Origin: PVC group bacterium (ex Bugula neritina AB1)
GTDB lineage: Bacteria > GCA-001730085
Assembly (NCBI GenBank): GCA_001730085.1
Contig: MDLB01000048.1
Location: 1-9,452, forward strand
Direction of reading: 5' to 3'
Length of the DNA stretch: 9,452 nt
Shown: in pieces, positions 1 to 6,411 of the stretch
Position numbering within the stretch: the stretch's first letter is position 1
Layout: the number at the start of each line of letters is the position of its first letter
Notes under the pieces: generated by a model
Seen by the model: only the letters and a program-made list of their open reading frames with translations
Told to the model about the DNA's origin: nothing
Database searches by the model: none
Made by a program: the position numbers and the translations under genes

Positions 1-1
1 T

Positions 2-121
2 CAAAAACAATATTGGAAAGGTGTTTTGTGGTCACCTAGTTATTATGCTGGATCTTGTGGGGGTGCACCTATTCAAGTTATTAAAAAATATATTGAAAAC
101 CAACGCTCGCCACATTTTTAA
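2..121 (+). CDS. tnpA: IS200/IS605-type transposase TnpA, C-terminal 39 residues (cut by window edge)
   Basis: The frame starting at position 2 is open from the window edge and ends at TAA (119-121). It reads YWKGVLWSPSYYAGSCGGAP followed by IQVIKKYIENQRSPHF. The LWSPSYY-GSCGGAP-VIKKYIENQ pattern is characteristic of the C-terminal part of Y1 single-strand transposases (TnpA, IS200/IS605 family). The HUH motif lies upstream of the window, and the catalytic tyrosine helix is not confidently placed in what is visible, so I cannot tell whether the gene is intact. The family moves by cutting and joining single-stranded DNA at subterminal hairpins instead of inverted repeats. An imperfect hairpin follows at 151-172. 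This is the only gene on the plus strand that I can support. Confidence 0.8.
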   Translation, partial: QKQYWKGVLWSPSYYAGSCGGAPIQVIKKYIENQRSPHF

Positions 122-150
122 TATCTTTGAAAAAGCCTCTCATCCTCTAC

Positions 151-172
151 CTGAAGGAAGAGCTCTTCTCGG
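151..172 (+). repeat. Imperfect hairpin with a perfect 12-bp palindrome; possible IS200/IS605 right end
   Basis: GAAGAGCTCTTC (157-168) is a perfect palindrome that can fold as GAAG-AGCT-CTTC. The stem can be extended by a G-T wobble and, beyond an AA bulge, by three more pairs (151-153 with 170-172). A distant AGCC (134-137) / GGCT (171-174) pair also exists but overlaps this extension. It begins 30 bp after the transposase stop codon. Imperfect bulged hairpins near the ends are typical of IS200/IS605 elements, so this is a plausible right-end structure. The exact cleavage site cannot be assigned. Confidence 0.35.
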
Positions 173-176
173 CTAA

Positions 177-416
177 AGTGGATAAACTGTTTTCAATAAG
201 ATATCTATGGCATTTTTCAAAAATTTGAATCTTTTTTAACGGCCTTAGATCCTAATAACGAAAGTTATTATAAAAGTTCTAACGAAAATTTTTTCAAGTC
301 TAATCGAAACAAGTCCTCGAATAAAAAAATCTGCGACATCCTATCACGCATCTAATGCCACATGTTATCAACAAAAAAATATCTGTTATTCTCAGGTTAT
401 CCACAGCCTATCCACT
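177..416. promoter_or_regulatory. Cluster of DnaA-box-like 9-mers
   Basis: There are four sites in 240 bp: TTATCCACT on the minus strand (177-185, 8/9 to the consensus TTATCCACA), TTATCAACA (365-373, 8/9), TTATCCACA (397-405, perfect) and CTATCCACT (408-416, 7/9). The last three fall within 52 bp and share orientation. A weaker TTTTCAACA on the minus strand lies at about 422-430. AT-rich DNA lies between the first and second sites. DnaA binds such boxes at replication origins, at datA-like titration sites and in some promoters. No dnaA, dnaN or parAB gene is in view, so the role is open. Confidence 0.4.
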
Positions 417-459
417 GAGCCTGTTGAAAAGTCTAGAAAGCTGTTCGCAAAAACTTAAA

Positions 460-494
460 AAAAAGGCCATATCCCTGATAGATATGGCCTTTTT
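460..494 (-). terminator. Strong rho-independent terminator, probably bidirectional
   Basis: A perfect 14-bp stem, AAAAAGGCCATATC (460-473) paired with GATATGGCCTTTTT (481-494), encloses a 7-nt loop. On the minus strand the stem runs into a stretch of eight T (complement of 457-464). It starts 48 bp past the alaC stop codon and ends the leftward gene run. Because the plus strand has five T at the end of the stem, it may also stop transcripts coming from the transposase side. Confidence 0.9.
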
Positions 495-542
495 CAACGG
501 TCTTATTTTTTCAAAGTCAAACATTCACCCGATACCTCAGGT

Positions 543-1727
543 TTAAATGCCCTCTGCTAAAAAGTCTTTGATTCTTTCCAATGCCTCTCCCAATCGAGGA
601 ATTGTCTCCATAAGAGCAATTCGGACATATCCTTCACCATACTTTCCAAACCCTGTTCCAGGAGCAACAGCCACTCCTGTTTTTTGTAACATAAGAGACG
701 CAAAGTCCAAAGAGCTCAAAGCTTTATATTGAGAAGGCAGCTCTGCCCAAATATAAAAAGTAGCCTTAGGAAAGTCCACAAACCAACCAATACTCTGCAA
801 CCCTTTAACAAAAAAATCTACACGCTTCTTATAAGTCGCAACAAGGTCTGTAACACACTTTTGGTCAGAAGTTAAAGCTTTGATACCTGCCCTTTGTATA
901 GGTCTAAAAATACCAAAGTCCGTATAGCTTTTCGCCTTTTCAAGAGAAGCCAAAACCTCCGGATTCCCAACAGCAAAACCAATTCTCCAACCAGCCATAT
1001 TATAACTTTTCGATAAAGTGTGGAATTCAATGGCCACATCTTTCGCTCTTGGAACTTGAAGAATACTTGTTGCTGTGTGTCCATCAAAAACAATATCCGA
1101 GTAAGCTGCGTCACTAGCCAATATGATATTTTTACCACGAACCCACTTCACCATGTTTTCATAAAAACTATATTCAGCAATCGCTGTCGTAGGGTTATGA
1201 GGATAACTCAAGAACATGAACTTACTTGAACGCAAAACATCTTCCGGAATCTTTGACACATCCGGCAAAAAATCATTCTCTTTCAAAAGAGGGAGATCAT
1301 GAAGGATCCCTCCTGCCATTGTGACCCCATTAAAGTGAACGGGATAAGCAGGAGAAGGAACCAATGCAACGTCATCTGGGTTTAAAAAAGCCGTAGACAT
1401 ATGCGCTATTCCTTCTTTAGACCCTATAAGCGGAACAACTTCCGTTTCAAAGTCTAAGTCAACATCAAACTTTTTTTTATACCAATAACAAATAGCTTTT
1501 CTTAACTCAACCTCGCACCCATCATCTCTTTTTGAATACCTATGATTCACAGGGTCCTGTATTGCGGCACCCATTTCCTCAAGAATATGAGAAGGTGTTG
1601 GTAAATCAGGGTTTCCCATAGACAAGTCAATAACTGTTTGCCCATTTTCCTGAACTTTTTTCTTTAAACGATCAACTATTGTGAATAAATACGGAGGAAT
1701 CCGTTTCATTCTATTCGATTCTTCCAT
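543..1727 (-). CDS. alaC: AlaC-type class I/II aminotransferase (alanine/pyruvate family)
   Basis: A cytosolic PLP-dependent fold-type I aminotransferase of 394 residues, normal for the family. It resembles AlaC (YfdZ), which interconverts alanine and pyruvate using glutamate/2-oxoglutarate. Visible features: the N-terminal PPYLFTIVDRLK segment; MGNPDLPTP (37-45); the PLP-phosphate contact region IGSKEG (101-106); HNPTT with Asn178; SDAAYSDIVFDG with Asp206 and Tyr209; the Schiff-base lysine Lys240 in TLSKSYNMAGWRIG; and the carboxylate-binding Arg369 in YVRIAL. The start is ATG at 1727, with GGAG six bases upstream; the stop codon of the preceding lipoyl gene overlaps this site (TAGGAG), so the two genes are closely coupled. 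The related DapL subgroup (LL-diaminopimelate aminotransferase) is the main alternative function, since AlaC and DapL are hard to separate by eye. The family call is firm and the exact substrate is not. Confidence 0.9.
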   Translation of the reverse strand: MEESNRMKRIPPYLFTIVDRLKKKVQENGQTVIDLSMGNPDLPTPSHILEEMGAAIQDPVNHRYSKRDDGCEVELRKAICYWYKKKFDVDLDFETEVVPLIGSKEGIAHMSTAFLNPDDVALVPSPAYPVHFNGVTMAGGILHDLPLLKENDFLPDVSKIPEDVLRSSKFMFLSYPHNPTTAIAEYSFYENMVKWVRGKNIILASDAAYSDIVFDGHTATSILQVPRAKDVAIEFHTLSKSYNMAGWRIGFAVGNPEVLASLEKAKSYTDFGIFRPIQRAGIKALTSDQKCVTDLVATYKKRVDFFVKGLQSIGWFVDFPKATFYIWAELPSQYKALSSLDFASLMLQKTGVAVAPGTGFGKYGEGYVRIALMETIPRLGEALERIKDFLAEGI

Positions 1728-1736
1728 CCTTTACTC

Positions 1737-1988
1737 CTAATCACATTGCATGTAAGCGAGCAATGCTCCAATCAAAATTTCATTCCCTTCCTCTACACAT
1801 TGGGAAACGATTTTGCCTGAGTGCGGAGATTCAACATGAAAACTCACTTTTTCCGTCACCACTTCACATAAATCTTGTCCCTGTGTAACCACCTGACCTT
1901 CTTTCACATGCCACAGAGCGAGCTCTGCACTTTCAACACCTTCTCCCAGATGTGGCAAAAAAACTTCAGTCAACGACTTTGAATCCAT
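1737..1988 (-). CDS. Free-standing lipoyl-domain protein
   Basis: This 83-residue protein is one biotinyl/lipoyl domain and nothing else. It has LPHLGEGVESAEL (11-23), WHVKEGQVV (26-34), LCEVVTEKVSF (40-50) with the probable lipoylated lysine Lys47, ESPHSGKIV (53-61), and EEGNEILIGALLAYM to the end. The (D/E)K signature and the LGEG-VKEG-LCEV spacing match lipoyl domains of branched-chain-type E2 proteins; the biotin signature MKM is absent. No peripheral-subunit-binding or acyltransferase domain follows, because the gene stops at TAG (1737-1739) and alaC starts 9 bases later. The start is ATG at 1988 with GAGGAAG nine bases upstream. The lipoate genes lipB-lipA lie just upstream, so it may be their substrate. 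It could be a separately encoded E2 arm, an independent lipoyl carrier, or a trimmed remnant still being translated. Confidence 0.85.
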   Translation of the reverse strand: MDSKSLTEVFLPHLGEGVESAELALWHVKEGQVVTQGQDLCEVVTEKVSFHVESPHSGKIVSQCVEEGNEILIGALLAYMQCD

Positions 1989-2249
1989 ATATTCTTACTT
2001 CCTCAATTTTTGACCCTTTTATAAAAAATATACCCCCCTAAAGAGGCTTATAAATCATGTAGAGGTCTCATTTTATATTAAAAACTAGAGATTGTTATCC
2101 CAATACACTATATCTTTTTTAGAAAAAAAATTTACTAAATCTTCTCATTTTGAAAAAATGACCATATCGTCTTTATCCCTAGCTCTTTCTAAATAACAAG
2201 ACCTTTCAAAGGAGCTCTAAAAAAACTTGTAAAGTATTTTATAACATTC
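1989..2249. other. AT-rich spacer between lipA and the lipoyl gene
   Basis: No coding frame on either strand looks real. The region holds the candidate promoter at 2027-2054 and a short stretch, GAGACCTCTACA on the minus strand (2058-2069), that matches 10 of 12 bases of the right-edge repeat AAGACCTCTGCA. It also has A/T runs around 2115-2130 but no GC-rich hairpin with a T-run, so I find no clear terminator for lipA. Confidence 0.5.
2027..2054 (-). promoter_or_regulatory. Candidate promoter for the lipoyl gene and alaC
   Basis: On the minus strand TTTATA (2049-2054, 4/6 to TTGACA) and TATATT (2027-2032, 5/6 to TATAAT) are separated by 16 bases, about 40 bases before the lipoyl gene start. 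The 261-bp gap from lipA makes a separate promoter plausible. In a sequence this AT-rich such matches arise easily, so this is tentative. TAGGGGGG lies in the spacer directly upstream of the -10 box. Confidence 0.3.
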
Positions 2250-3107
2250 TCAACTCATACTCATATGTAACATAGCCTGATCTGCCTTATAAGAGCTTCT
2301 AACTAAAGGGCTCGACTCCACAAGTCTAAACCCTAGCTCTTTCGCATAAGTCCCCCATTCTTTAAATTCCTGAGGAGATACAAAGTTCTCCACTTTTAAT
2401 GTTGAACCTGGAGGCCGCAAATACTGACCGATTGTAACAAATTCACACCCAACTTTTCGTAAATCTTTTAATAGGCGCTCGATCTCTTCTTTTTCTTCAC
2501 CAAGACCTAACATAAAGCCCGACTTTAAAATGATTTCTGGTCGAACTTTTTTAGCATGTTCCAAAACATCTAATGACCTATCATAAGCCATCATAGGTCT
2601 AACCTTTTTATGTAATGATTCGGTGGTCTCCATATTATGATTAAATACGTCAGGCCCTGCACAAACCACTTCCTCCACGCTTTCTCTTCTTCCACGAAAG
2701 TCCGAGGTTAAAACTTCAATCGTCACATTTGTATGTTCTTTAACTTCACGGATAACATTCACAAAGTGCCCGGAACCTCCATCTTTCAAATCATCTCGAG
2801 TTACCATGGTTATCACAACATGATCAAGCTCTAAATGCTGTATTGCTTGCCGGAGTCGACGCGGTTCATCAGAATCAACTTTTCGAGGTTTTCCCAATGT
2901 GATAGCACAAAATCGACAATTCCGAGTACAAACATCTCCCAAAATCATAAAAGTTGCTGTTCCTCGGGAGTAACACTCCCCAACATTTGGGCATTTTGCC
3001 TCTTTACAAACTGTTGTCAATTCTAAATCATTCAAAAGGTTAACCACTTTTTCATAACGAGCGTTAGAGGGCACCTTTTTTTTGAACCACGAAGGCAAAG
3101 TTTTCAT
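2250..3107 (-). CDS. lipA: Lipoyl synthase (radical SAM)
   Basis: LipA inserts two sulfur atoms into protein-bound octanoyl groups to make lipoyl groups, in the cytosol. With the start chosen here it has 285 residues. Auxiliary-cluster cysteines Cys34, Cys39 and Cys45 lie in TVCKEAKCPNVGECYSRGTA. The radical-SAM CxxxCxxC motif is CTRNCRFC (Cys60, Cys64, Cys67). Further family motifs are ITMVTRDDLKDGG, DVFNHNMET, KSGFMLGLGE, IGQYLRPP and the C-terminal RSSY, whose serine ligates the auxiliary cluster. The frame stays open to an ATG at 3149, but I chose ATG at 3107. This start overlaps the lipB stop as ATGA, which suggests translational coupling, and it gives the usual N-terminus (LPSWFKKKVP); the longer form would add 14 residues lying inside lipB. 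All key residues are present. Confidence 0.95.
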   Translation of the reverse strand: MKTLPSWFKKKVPSNARYEKVVNLLNDLELTTVCKEAKCPNVGECYSRGTATFMILGDVCTRNCRFCAITLGKPRKVDSDEPRRLRQAIQHLELDHVVITMVTRDDLKDGGSGHFVNVIREVKEHTNVTIEVLTSDFRGRRESVEEVVCAGPDVFNHNMETTESLHKKVRPMMAYDRSLDVLEHAKKVRPEIILKSGFMLGLGEEKEEIERLLKDLRKVGCEFVTIGQYLRPPGSTLKVENFVSPQEFKEWGTYAKELGFRLVESSPLVRSSYKADQAMLHMSMS

Positions 3108-3778
3108 ATTTGTATTTCTTTCAGTACTGTTGTAAATGTTTTTACCCATTTTCTTTTTATATCTATCATAAGGTCTTCTTTAACAAAGCCTAATTCTTTT
3201 TCCAAACTTGTCATTTGGACATCCACCAATCCACATGGAAACATCCACGAAAAAGGTGTTAAATCTGTCGTAATGTTCAAAGCAAGCCCATAGTAAGTTA
3301 TCCAGCGGCGACACCCAATGCCGATTGAAGCTATCTTCTTTTCATTAACCCAAACCCCCACAAGATCCGAAGGTTTAGATGCTGTAACTCCATACTCTGC
3401 AAGAAGTTTTATTAAAGATCTTTCAATTACAGATACCCATTTTTTCAAATCTTTACCGTAACGATTCAAATCTGCCACTAAATAAACAACCAATTGCCCA
3501 GGTCCATGATAAGTGACTTCTCCCCCCCTATCAACGTCTAGGATACTTACCTTCTGAGATTTAAAAAAATCTTCCTTTTTCAAAAGCGTTGTTGGGCAAA
3601 ATTGCCGCCCTTTGGTTATGACAGGGTCAAATTCCGCCAGAAGCATTTGATCTTTTTCTTCCGGTTTTTCTTTTTTTACTTCAACCAAGTTTTTTTGTAA
3701 AACATCAACCTCAAGGAAAGAAGTTCGTCCAAAGTCTTGAACATTCCATCTATCAGAAAAAGAGAAATTTATTCCCAT
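3104..3778 (-). CDS. lipB: Octanoyl-ACP:protein octanoyltransferase
   Basis: LipB moves octanoyl groups from acyl carrier protein onto the lysine of lipoyl domains, giving the substrate of LipA. It has 224 residues, normal for the family. The motifs appear in order: DPVITKGRQ (51-59), DRGGEVTYHGPGQLVVY (83-99) with His91, GVWVNEKKIASIGIG with catalytic Lys148, LALNITTDL, and WMFPCGL with catalytic Cys182. The N-terminal stretch WNVQDFGRTSFLEVDVLQ fits the family. There is no good ribosome-binding site before ATG 3778, where the upstream bases are T-rich, but I see no better start. The 3' end overlaps lipA by four bases. This is a complete LipB-LipA route; no lipoate-salvage ligase is in view. 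Confidence 0.95.
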   Translation of the reverse strand: MGINFSFSDRWNVQDFGRTSFLEVDVLQKNLVEVKKEKPEEKDQMLLAEFDPVITKGRQFCPTTLLKKEDFFKSQKVSILDVDRGGEVTYHGPGQLVVYLVADLNRYGKDLKKWVSVIERSLIKLLAEYGVTASKPSDLVGVWVNEKKIASIGIGCRRWITYYGLALNITTDLTPFSWMFPCGLVDVQMTSLEKELGFVKEDLMIDIKRKWVKTFTTVLKEIQI

Positions 3779-3893
3779 AAAAAACCAACTTTACAATCAA
3801 AAATCATTTAAAAAGGTCTACTTAAAAATCTCAATATATAAAACTATATACCCCTAGCTAACCCATTGATTCTTTCGATAAAAAATATCTCGA
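3779..3893. other. Spacer between glgP and lipB with an upstream motif shared with the lipoyl gene
   Basis: This 115-bp AT-rich gap probably holds the lipB-lipA promoter. On the minus strand it reads TAGGGGTATATAGTTTTATA (starting at 3856), very like TAGGGGGGTATAT plus a T-run and ATA upstream of the lipoyl gene (starting at 2040). TATATT (3833-3838) is a candidate -10 box, but no good -35 box sits at the right spacing. I see no clear terminator for glgP. Confidence 0.35.
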
Positions 3894-6359
3894 TCAATCA
3901 ATACCCCATATATTTTTAGAATACTCCAAAATGGCTCGGTCACTAGAAAAATAAGCCATCCTAGAAACGTTCAAAATGGCCTTTTCTGTCCAAGTCTCTG
4001 ATAAAAAAAACATATCGTCCACTCTTTGCTGACATTCCAAATATTCTTTAAAATCAAGTGTATTACAAAAGTAATCTTTTCTTAAAAGCTCATTAATAAT
4101 AGGTTTGAAAATACCAGGTCTTTTTCTCGAAAAAACATCTCGGTCTATCATATCTATGACTTCACATAGATCCTGATTCGACAAATACTCTTCATAAGGA
4201 TCATATCCATCTTTACGTTTTTTTTCAATTTCAAGAGCTTTCAGTCCAAAAATAAACATATTTTCATCACCAATATGTTCTTGCATTTCCACATTCGCTC
4301 CATCCAAAGTCCCGATCATCAAAGCCCCATTTAAAGCAAGCTTCATGTTTCCTGTGCCGGAAGCCTCCATACCTGCTGTTGATATTTGCTCAGAAAGATC
4401 TGCGGCAGGGATGATCTTTTCGGCCAAAGTCACACCATAATTCGGTATAAATATAACCTTTAAAAAGTCTCTCACATCCTTATCATTGTTGATTTCTGTC
4501 GCAACCGCATTGATCAAATGAATAACCGTTTTGGCCATTTCATAACTAGGAGCCGCTTTGCCACTAAAAAAAACAGCTCTCGAAACTTTAGGGGTCTTTT
4601 TTCTCTTCTTCAAAGAGGCATAAAGATGAATAACATGCATGATCTTTAAAACCTGTCTTTTATACTCATGAATACGTTTGATCTGTACATCAAAAAGAGC
4701 CTCTGGAGAAACAGAAATATTTAAAAATTTTTGCACATGATTAATGAGTATTTTTTTACGTTTGAGCTTTACTGCTTTCCATTTTTCCTGAAAAGACTGA
4801 TCTTTTGCAAAAGATTCTAAAGCTGACAACTCTTCAATATTTTTTTTCCAGCCATCACCAATCACTTCCGAAATCAAAGCACTCAGTTCTGGATTTGCTC
4901 CCAGCAACCAACGTCTCACAGAAATCCCATTCGTCACATTGACAAATTTCTTGGGTGTGTGCTGATAAAAGTCGACGAAAACCTTTTTTTTCAAAATATC
5001 TGTATGTAGTTGAGAAACCCCATTGACACAGTGCGAACCCACAATCGCCAAATGAGACATCCTCACCATTTTTTTTTCACCTTCTTCTATCAACGACATC
5101 CTCTTCACCTTTTCACCATCTTTGGAGAAGTCCCTTTCAATATTTTTGAGAAAGCGACGATTGATTTCATACAAGATCTGCAAATGTCTCGGCAAAATCT
5201 CCTGAAAGAAACTCATAGGCCATTTTTCCAAAGCTTCAGGTAAAATAGTATGATTGGTATAAGAGAAAGTTTCTGTCACGATTTTCCAAGCGAATTTCCA
5301 TTCAAACCCCTCTATATCTAAAAAGATTCTCATCAACTCTAAAATAGACAAAGCAGGGTGCGTATCGTTAAGCTGAATGGCAACCTTTTTCGAGAATAAA
5401 TTGAAATCATTGGTTGATTTTTTAAATCTTCTAAGAATATCCTGTAAAGATGCAGAAATAAAGAAATACTGTTGTTTAAAAATAAGTTTTTTACCTTCTT
5501 CTGTCGTATCATCCGGATAGAGCACTCTTGAGATATTCTCAAGTTTAATCTGCTCTTCCAAGGATTTGATATAGTCACCTTTATTAAAAAAACTCAAGTT
5601 GAACTGCTCAATAGCCTTCGCGGACCATAAGCGCAACGTGTTAACCGTTTGATTTAAATATCCAGGGATTGGTGTATCATAGGCAACAGCGTTAACTGCA
5701 TGGTCATGTAACCAAACATGCCTCCACTGCCCCTCATCATCCATAAAATCCTTAACAACCCCTCCAAAACGGACCTTGTACATATTTTCAGGACGCTCAA
5801 TCTCCCAGATATGTCCAAACTGAAGCCAGTAATCAGTATTTTCCACTTGCTCACCACCCACAAGTTGCTGACAAAATGCGCCAAACTCATATCTTAAGCC
5901 ATAACCATACCCTGCTATATTTTGAGTCGCCATTGAGTCTAAAAAACATGAAGCCAACCTGCCGAGACCCCCATTACCAAGCCCTGCATCAACTTCAACC
6001 TCTTGGATGTTCTCTAGCTTTTGCCCTAAACGGTATAAGGCATTTTCACAAACATTTTTTACCCCTAAATTCAAGATATTATGACTCAAAGATCTCCCCA
6101 TTAAAAATTCCATGGAAAAATAATAAACCCTCTTCGTATCCTTTTTATAGTAGCTTCTTTGAGTATTAAGCCACATGTTTATTAATCTTTCACGAACAAC
6201 AAATGAAATGCTTTTAAACCAGTCCGAACGTGTTGTTGTATAAGAGTCTTTGCCTAAAGCACATGTCAAGTAGCGAGAAATAGAAGAACAAACTTCTTTC
6301 TCTGACAACGTTTTAGCATTTTCTTTTTCAAAAATTTCTTCAAAACTGGAATGATTCAT
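3894..6359 (-). CDS. glgP: Glycogen/maltodextrin phosphorylase
   Basis: A PLP-dependent GT35 phosphorylase that releases glucose-1-phosphate from the non-reducing ends of alpha-1,4-glucans in the cytosol. At 821 residues it is full length. Visible motifs: YYFSMEFLMGRSL (79-91); DAGLGNGGLGRLASCFLDS (124-142); GYGLRYEFGAF (152-162); IQLNDTHPAL (328-337); TNHTILPEALE (368-378); VTNGISVRRWL (475-485); the active-site region DVQIKRIHEYKRQ (557-569); and EASGTGNMKLALNGAL with the PLP lysine Lys673. The GTGNMK version is the one found in bacterial enzymes. The N-terminus lacks the phosphorylation segment of the animal enzymes, as usual in bacteria. It begins 52 bp after ispG with only a weak ribosome-binding site (AGAAAG). 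No other glycogen gene is in the window, so its pathway partners must lie elsewhere. Confidence 0.96.
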   Translation of the reverse strand: MNHSSFEEIFEKENAKTLSEKEVCSSISRYLTCALGKDSYTTTRSDWFKSISFVVRERLINMWLNTQRSYYKKDTKRVYYFSMEFLMGRSLSHNILNLGVKNVCENALYRLGQKLENIQEVEVDAGLGNGGLGRLASCFLDSMATQNIAGYGYGLRYEFGAFCQQLVGGEQVENTDYWLQFGHIWEIERPENMYKVRFGGVVKDFMDDEGQWRHVWLHDHAVNAVAYDTPIPGYLNQTVNTLRLWSAKAIEQFNLSFFNKGDYIKSLEEQIKLENISRVLYPDDTTEEGKKLIFKQQYFFISASLQDILRRFKKSTNDFNLFSKKVAIQLNDTHPALSILELMRIFLDIEGFEWKFAWKIVTETFSYTNHTILPEALEKWPMSFFQEILPRHLQILYEINRRFLKNIERDFSKDGEKVKRMSLIEEGEKKMVRMSHLAIVGSHCVNGVSQLHTDILKKKVFVDFYQHTPKKFVNVTNGISVRRWLLGANPELSALISEVIGDGWKKNIEELSALESFAKDQSFQEKWKAVKLKRKKILINHVQKFLNISVSPEALFDVQIKRIHEYKRQVLKIMHVIHLYASLKKRKKTPKVSRAVFFSGKAAPSYEMAKTVIHLINAVATEINNDKDVRDFLKVIFIPNYGVTLAEKIIPAADLSEQISTAGMEASGTGNMKLALNGALMIGTLDGANVEMQEHIGDENMFIFGLKALEIEKKRKDGYDPYEEYLSNQDLCEVIDMIDRDVFSRKRPGIFKPIINELLRKDYFCNTLDFKEYLECQQRVDDMFFLSETWTEKAILNVSRMAYFSSDRAILEYSKNIWGID

Positions 6360-6389
6360 TAAAAAACTTTCTATTTTTCAAGGAGATCT

Positions 6390-6405
6390 CTTTAGTTCTC
6401 TAAAG
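6390..6405 (-). other. Small hairpin between ispG and glgP
   Basis: CTTTAG-AGAA-CTAAAG on the minus strand gives a 6-bp stem with a 4-nt loop, just after the ispG stop. It is followed by the palindrome GAGATCTC (6383-6390) and not by a T-run, so it is not a normal terminator. It might affect glgP translation or mRNA stability, or mean nothing. Confidence 0.25.
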
Positions 6406-6411
6406 TAACTT

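Larger units (their letters stand above)
122..459. other. AT-rich intergenic region between the transposase fragment and the alaC terminator
   Basis: This is about 340 bp without a convincing gene. It contains the hairpin at 151-172 and several DnaA-box-like 9-mers, entered separately. It also contains a plus-strand frame open from 200 to the stop at 353-355 (51 codons). That frame has no ATG/GTG start or ribosome-binding site; it includes ESFLTALDPNNESYY and ends in KKICDILSRI. It could be the tail of a decayed gene, or chance openness in AT-rich DNA. The minus strand shows nothing coding. Confidence 0.5.

Noticed and set aside
355-546. 63-codon plus-strand frame across the DnaA-like sites and the terminator
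   Set aside because: It runs through the terminator hairpin into the alaC 3' end, and its translation shows no recognisable motif.
2198-2218. CCTTTCAAAGG plus GAGCTC near the lipA 3' end as a terminator
   Set aside because: The hairpin arm is short, and on the minus strand the T-run precedes the hairpin, so it does not fit an intrinsic terminator for lipA.
5876-6169. 97-codon plus-strand frame inside glgP
   Set aside because: It is antisense to the conserved N-terminal part of glycogen phosphorylase and has no start signal or motif.
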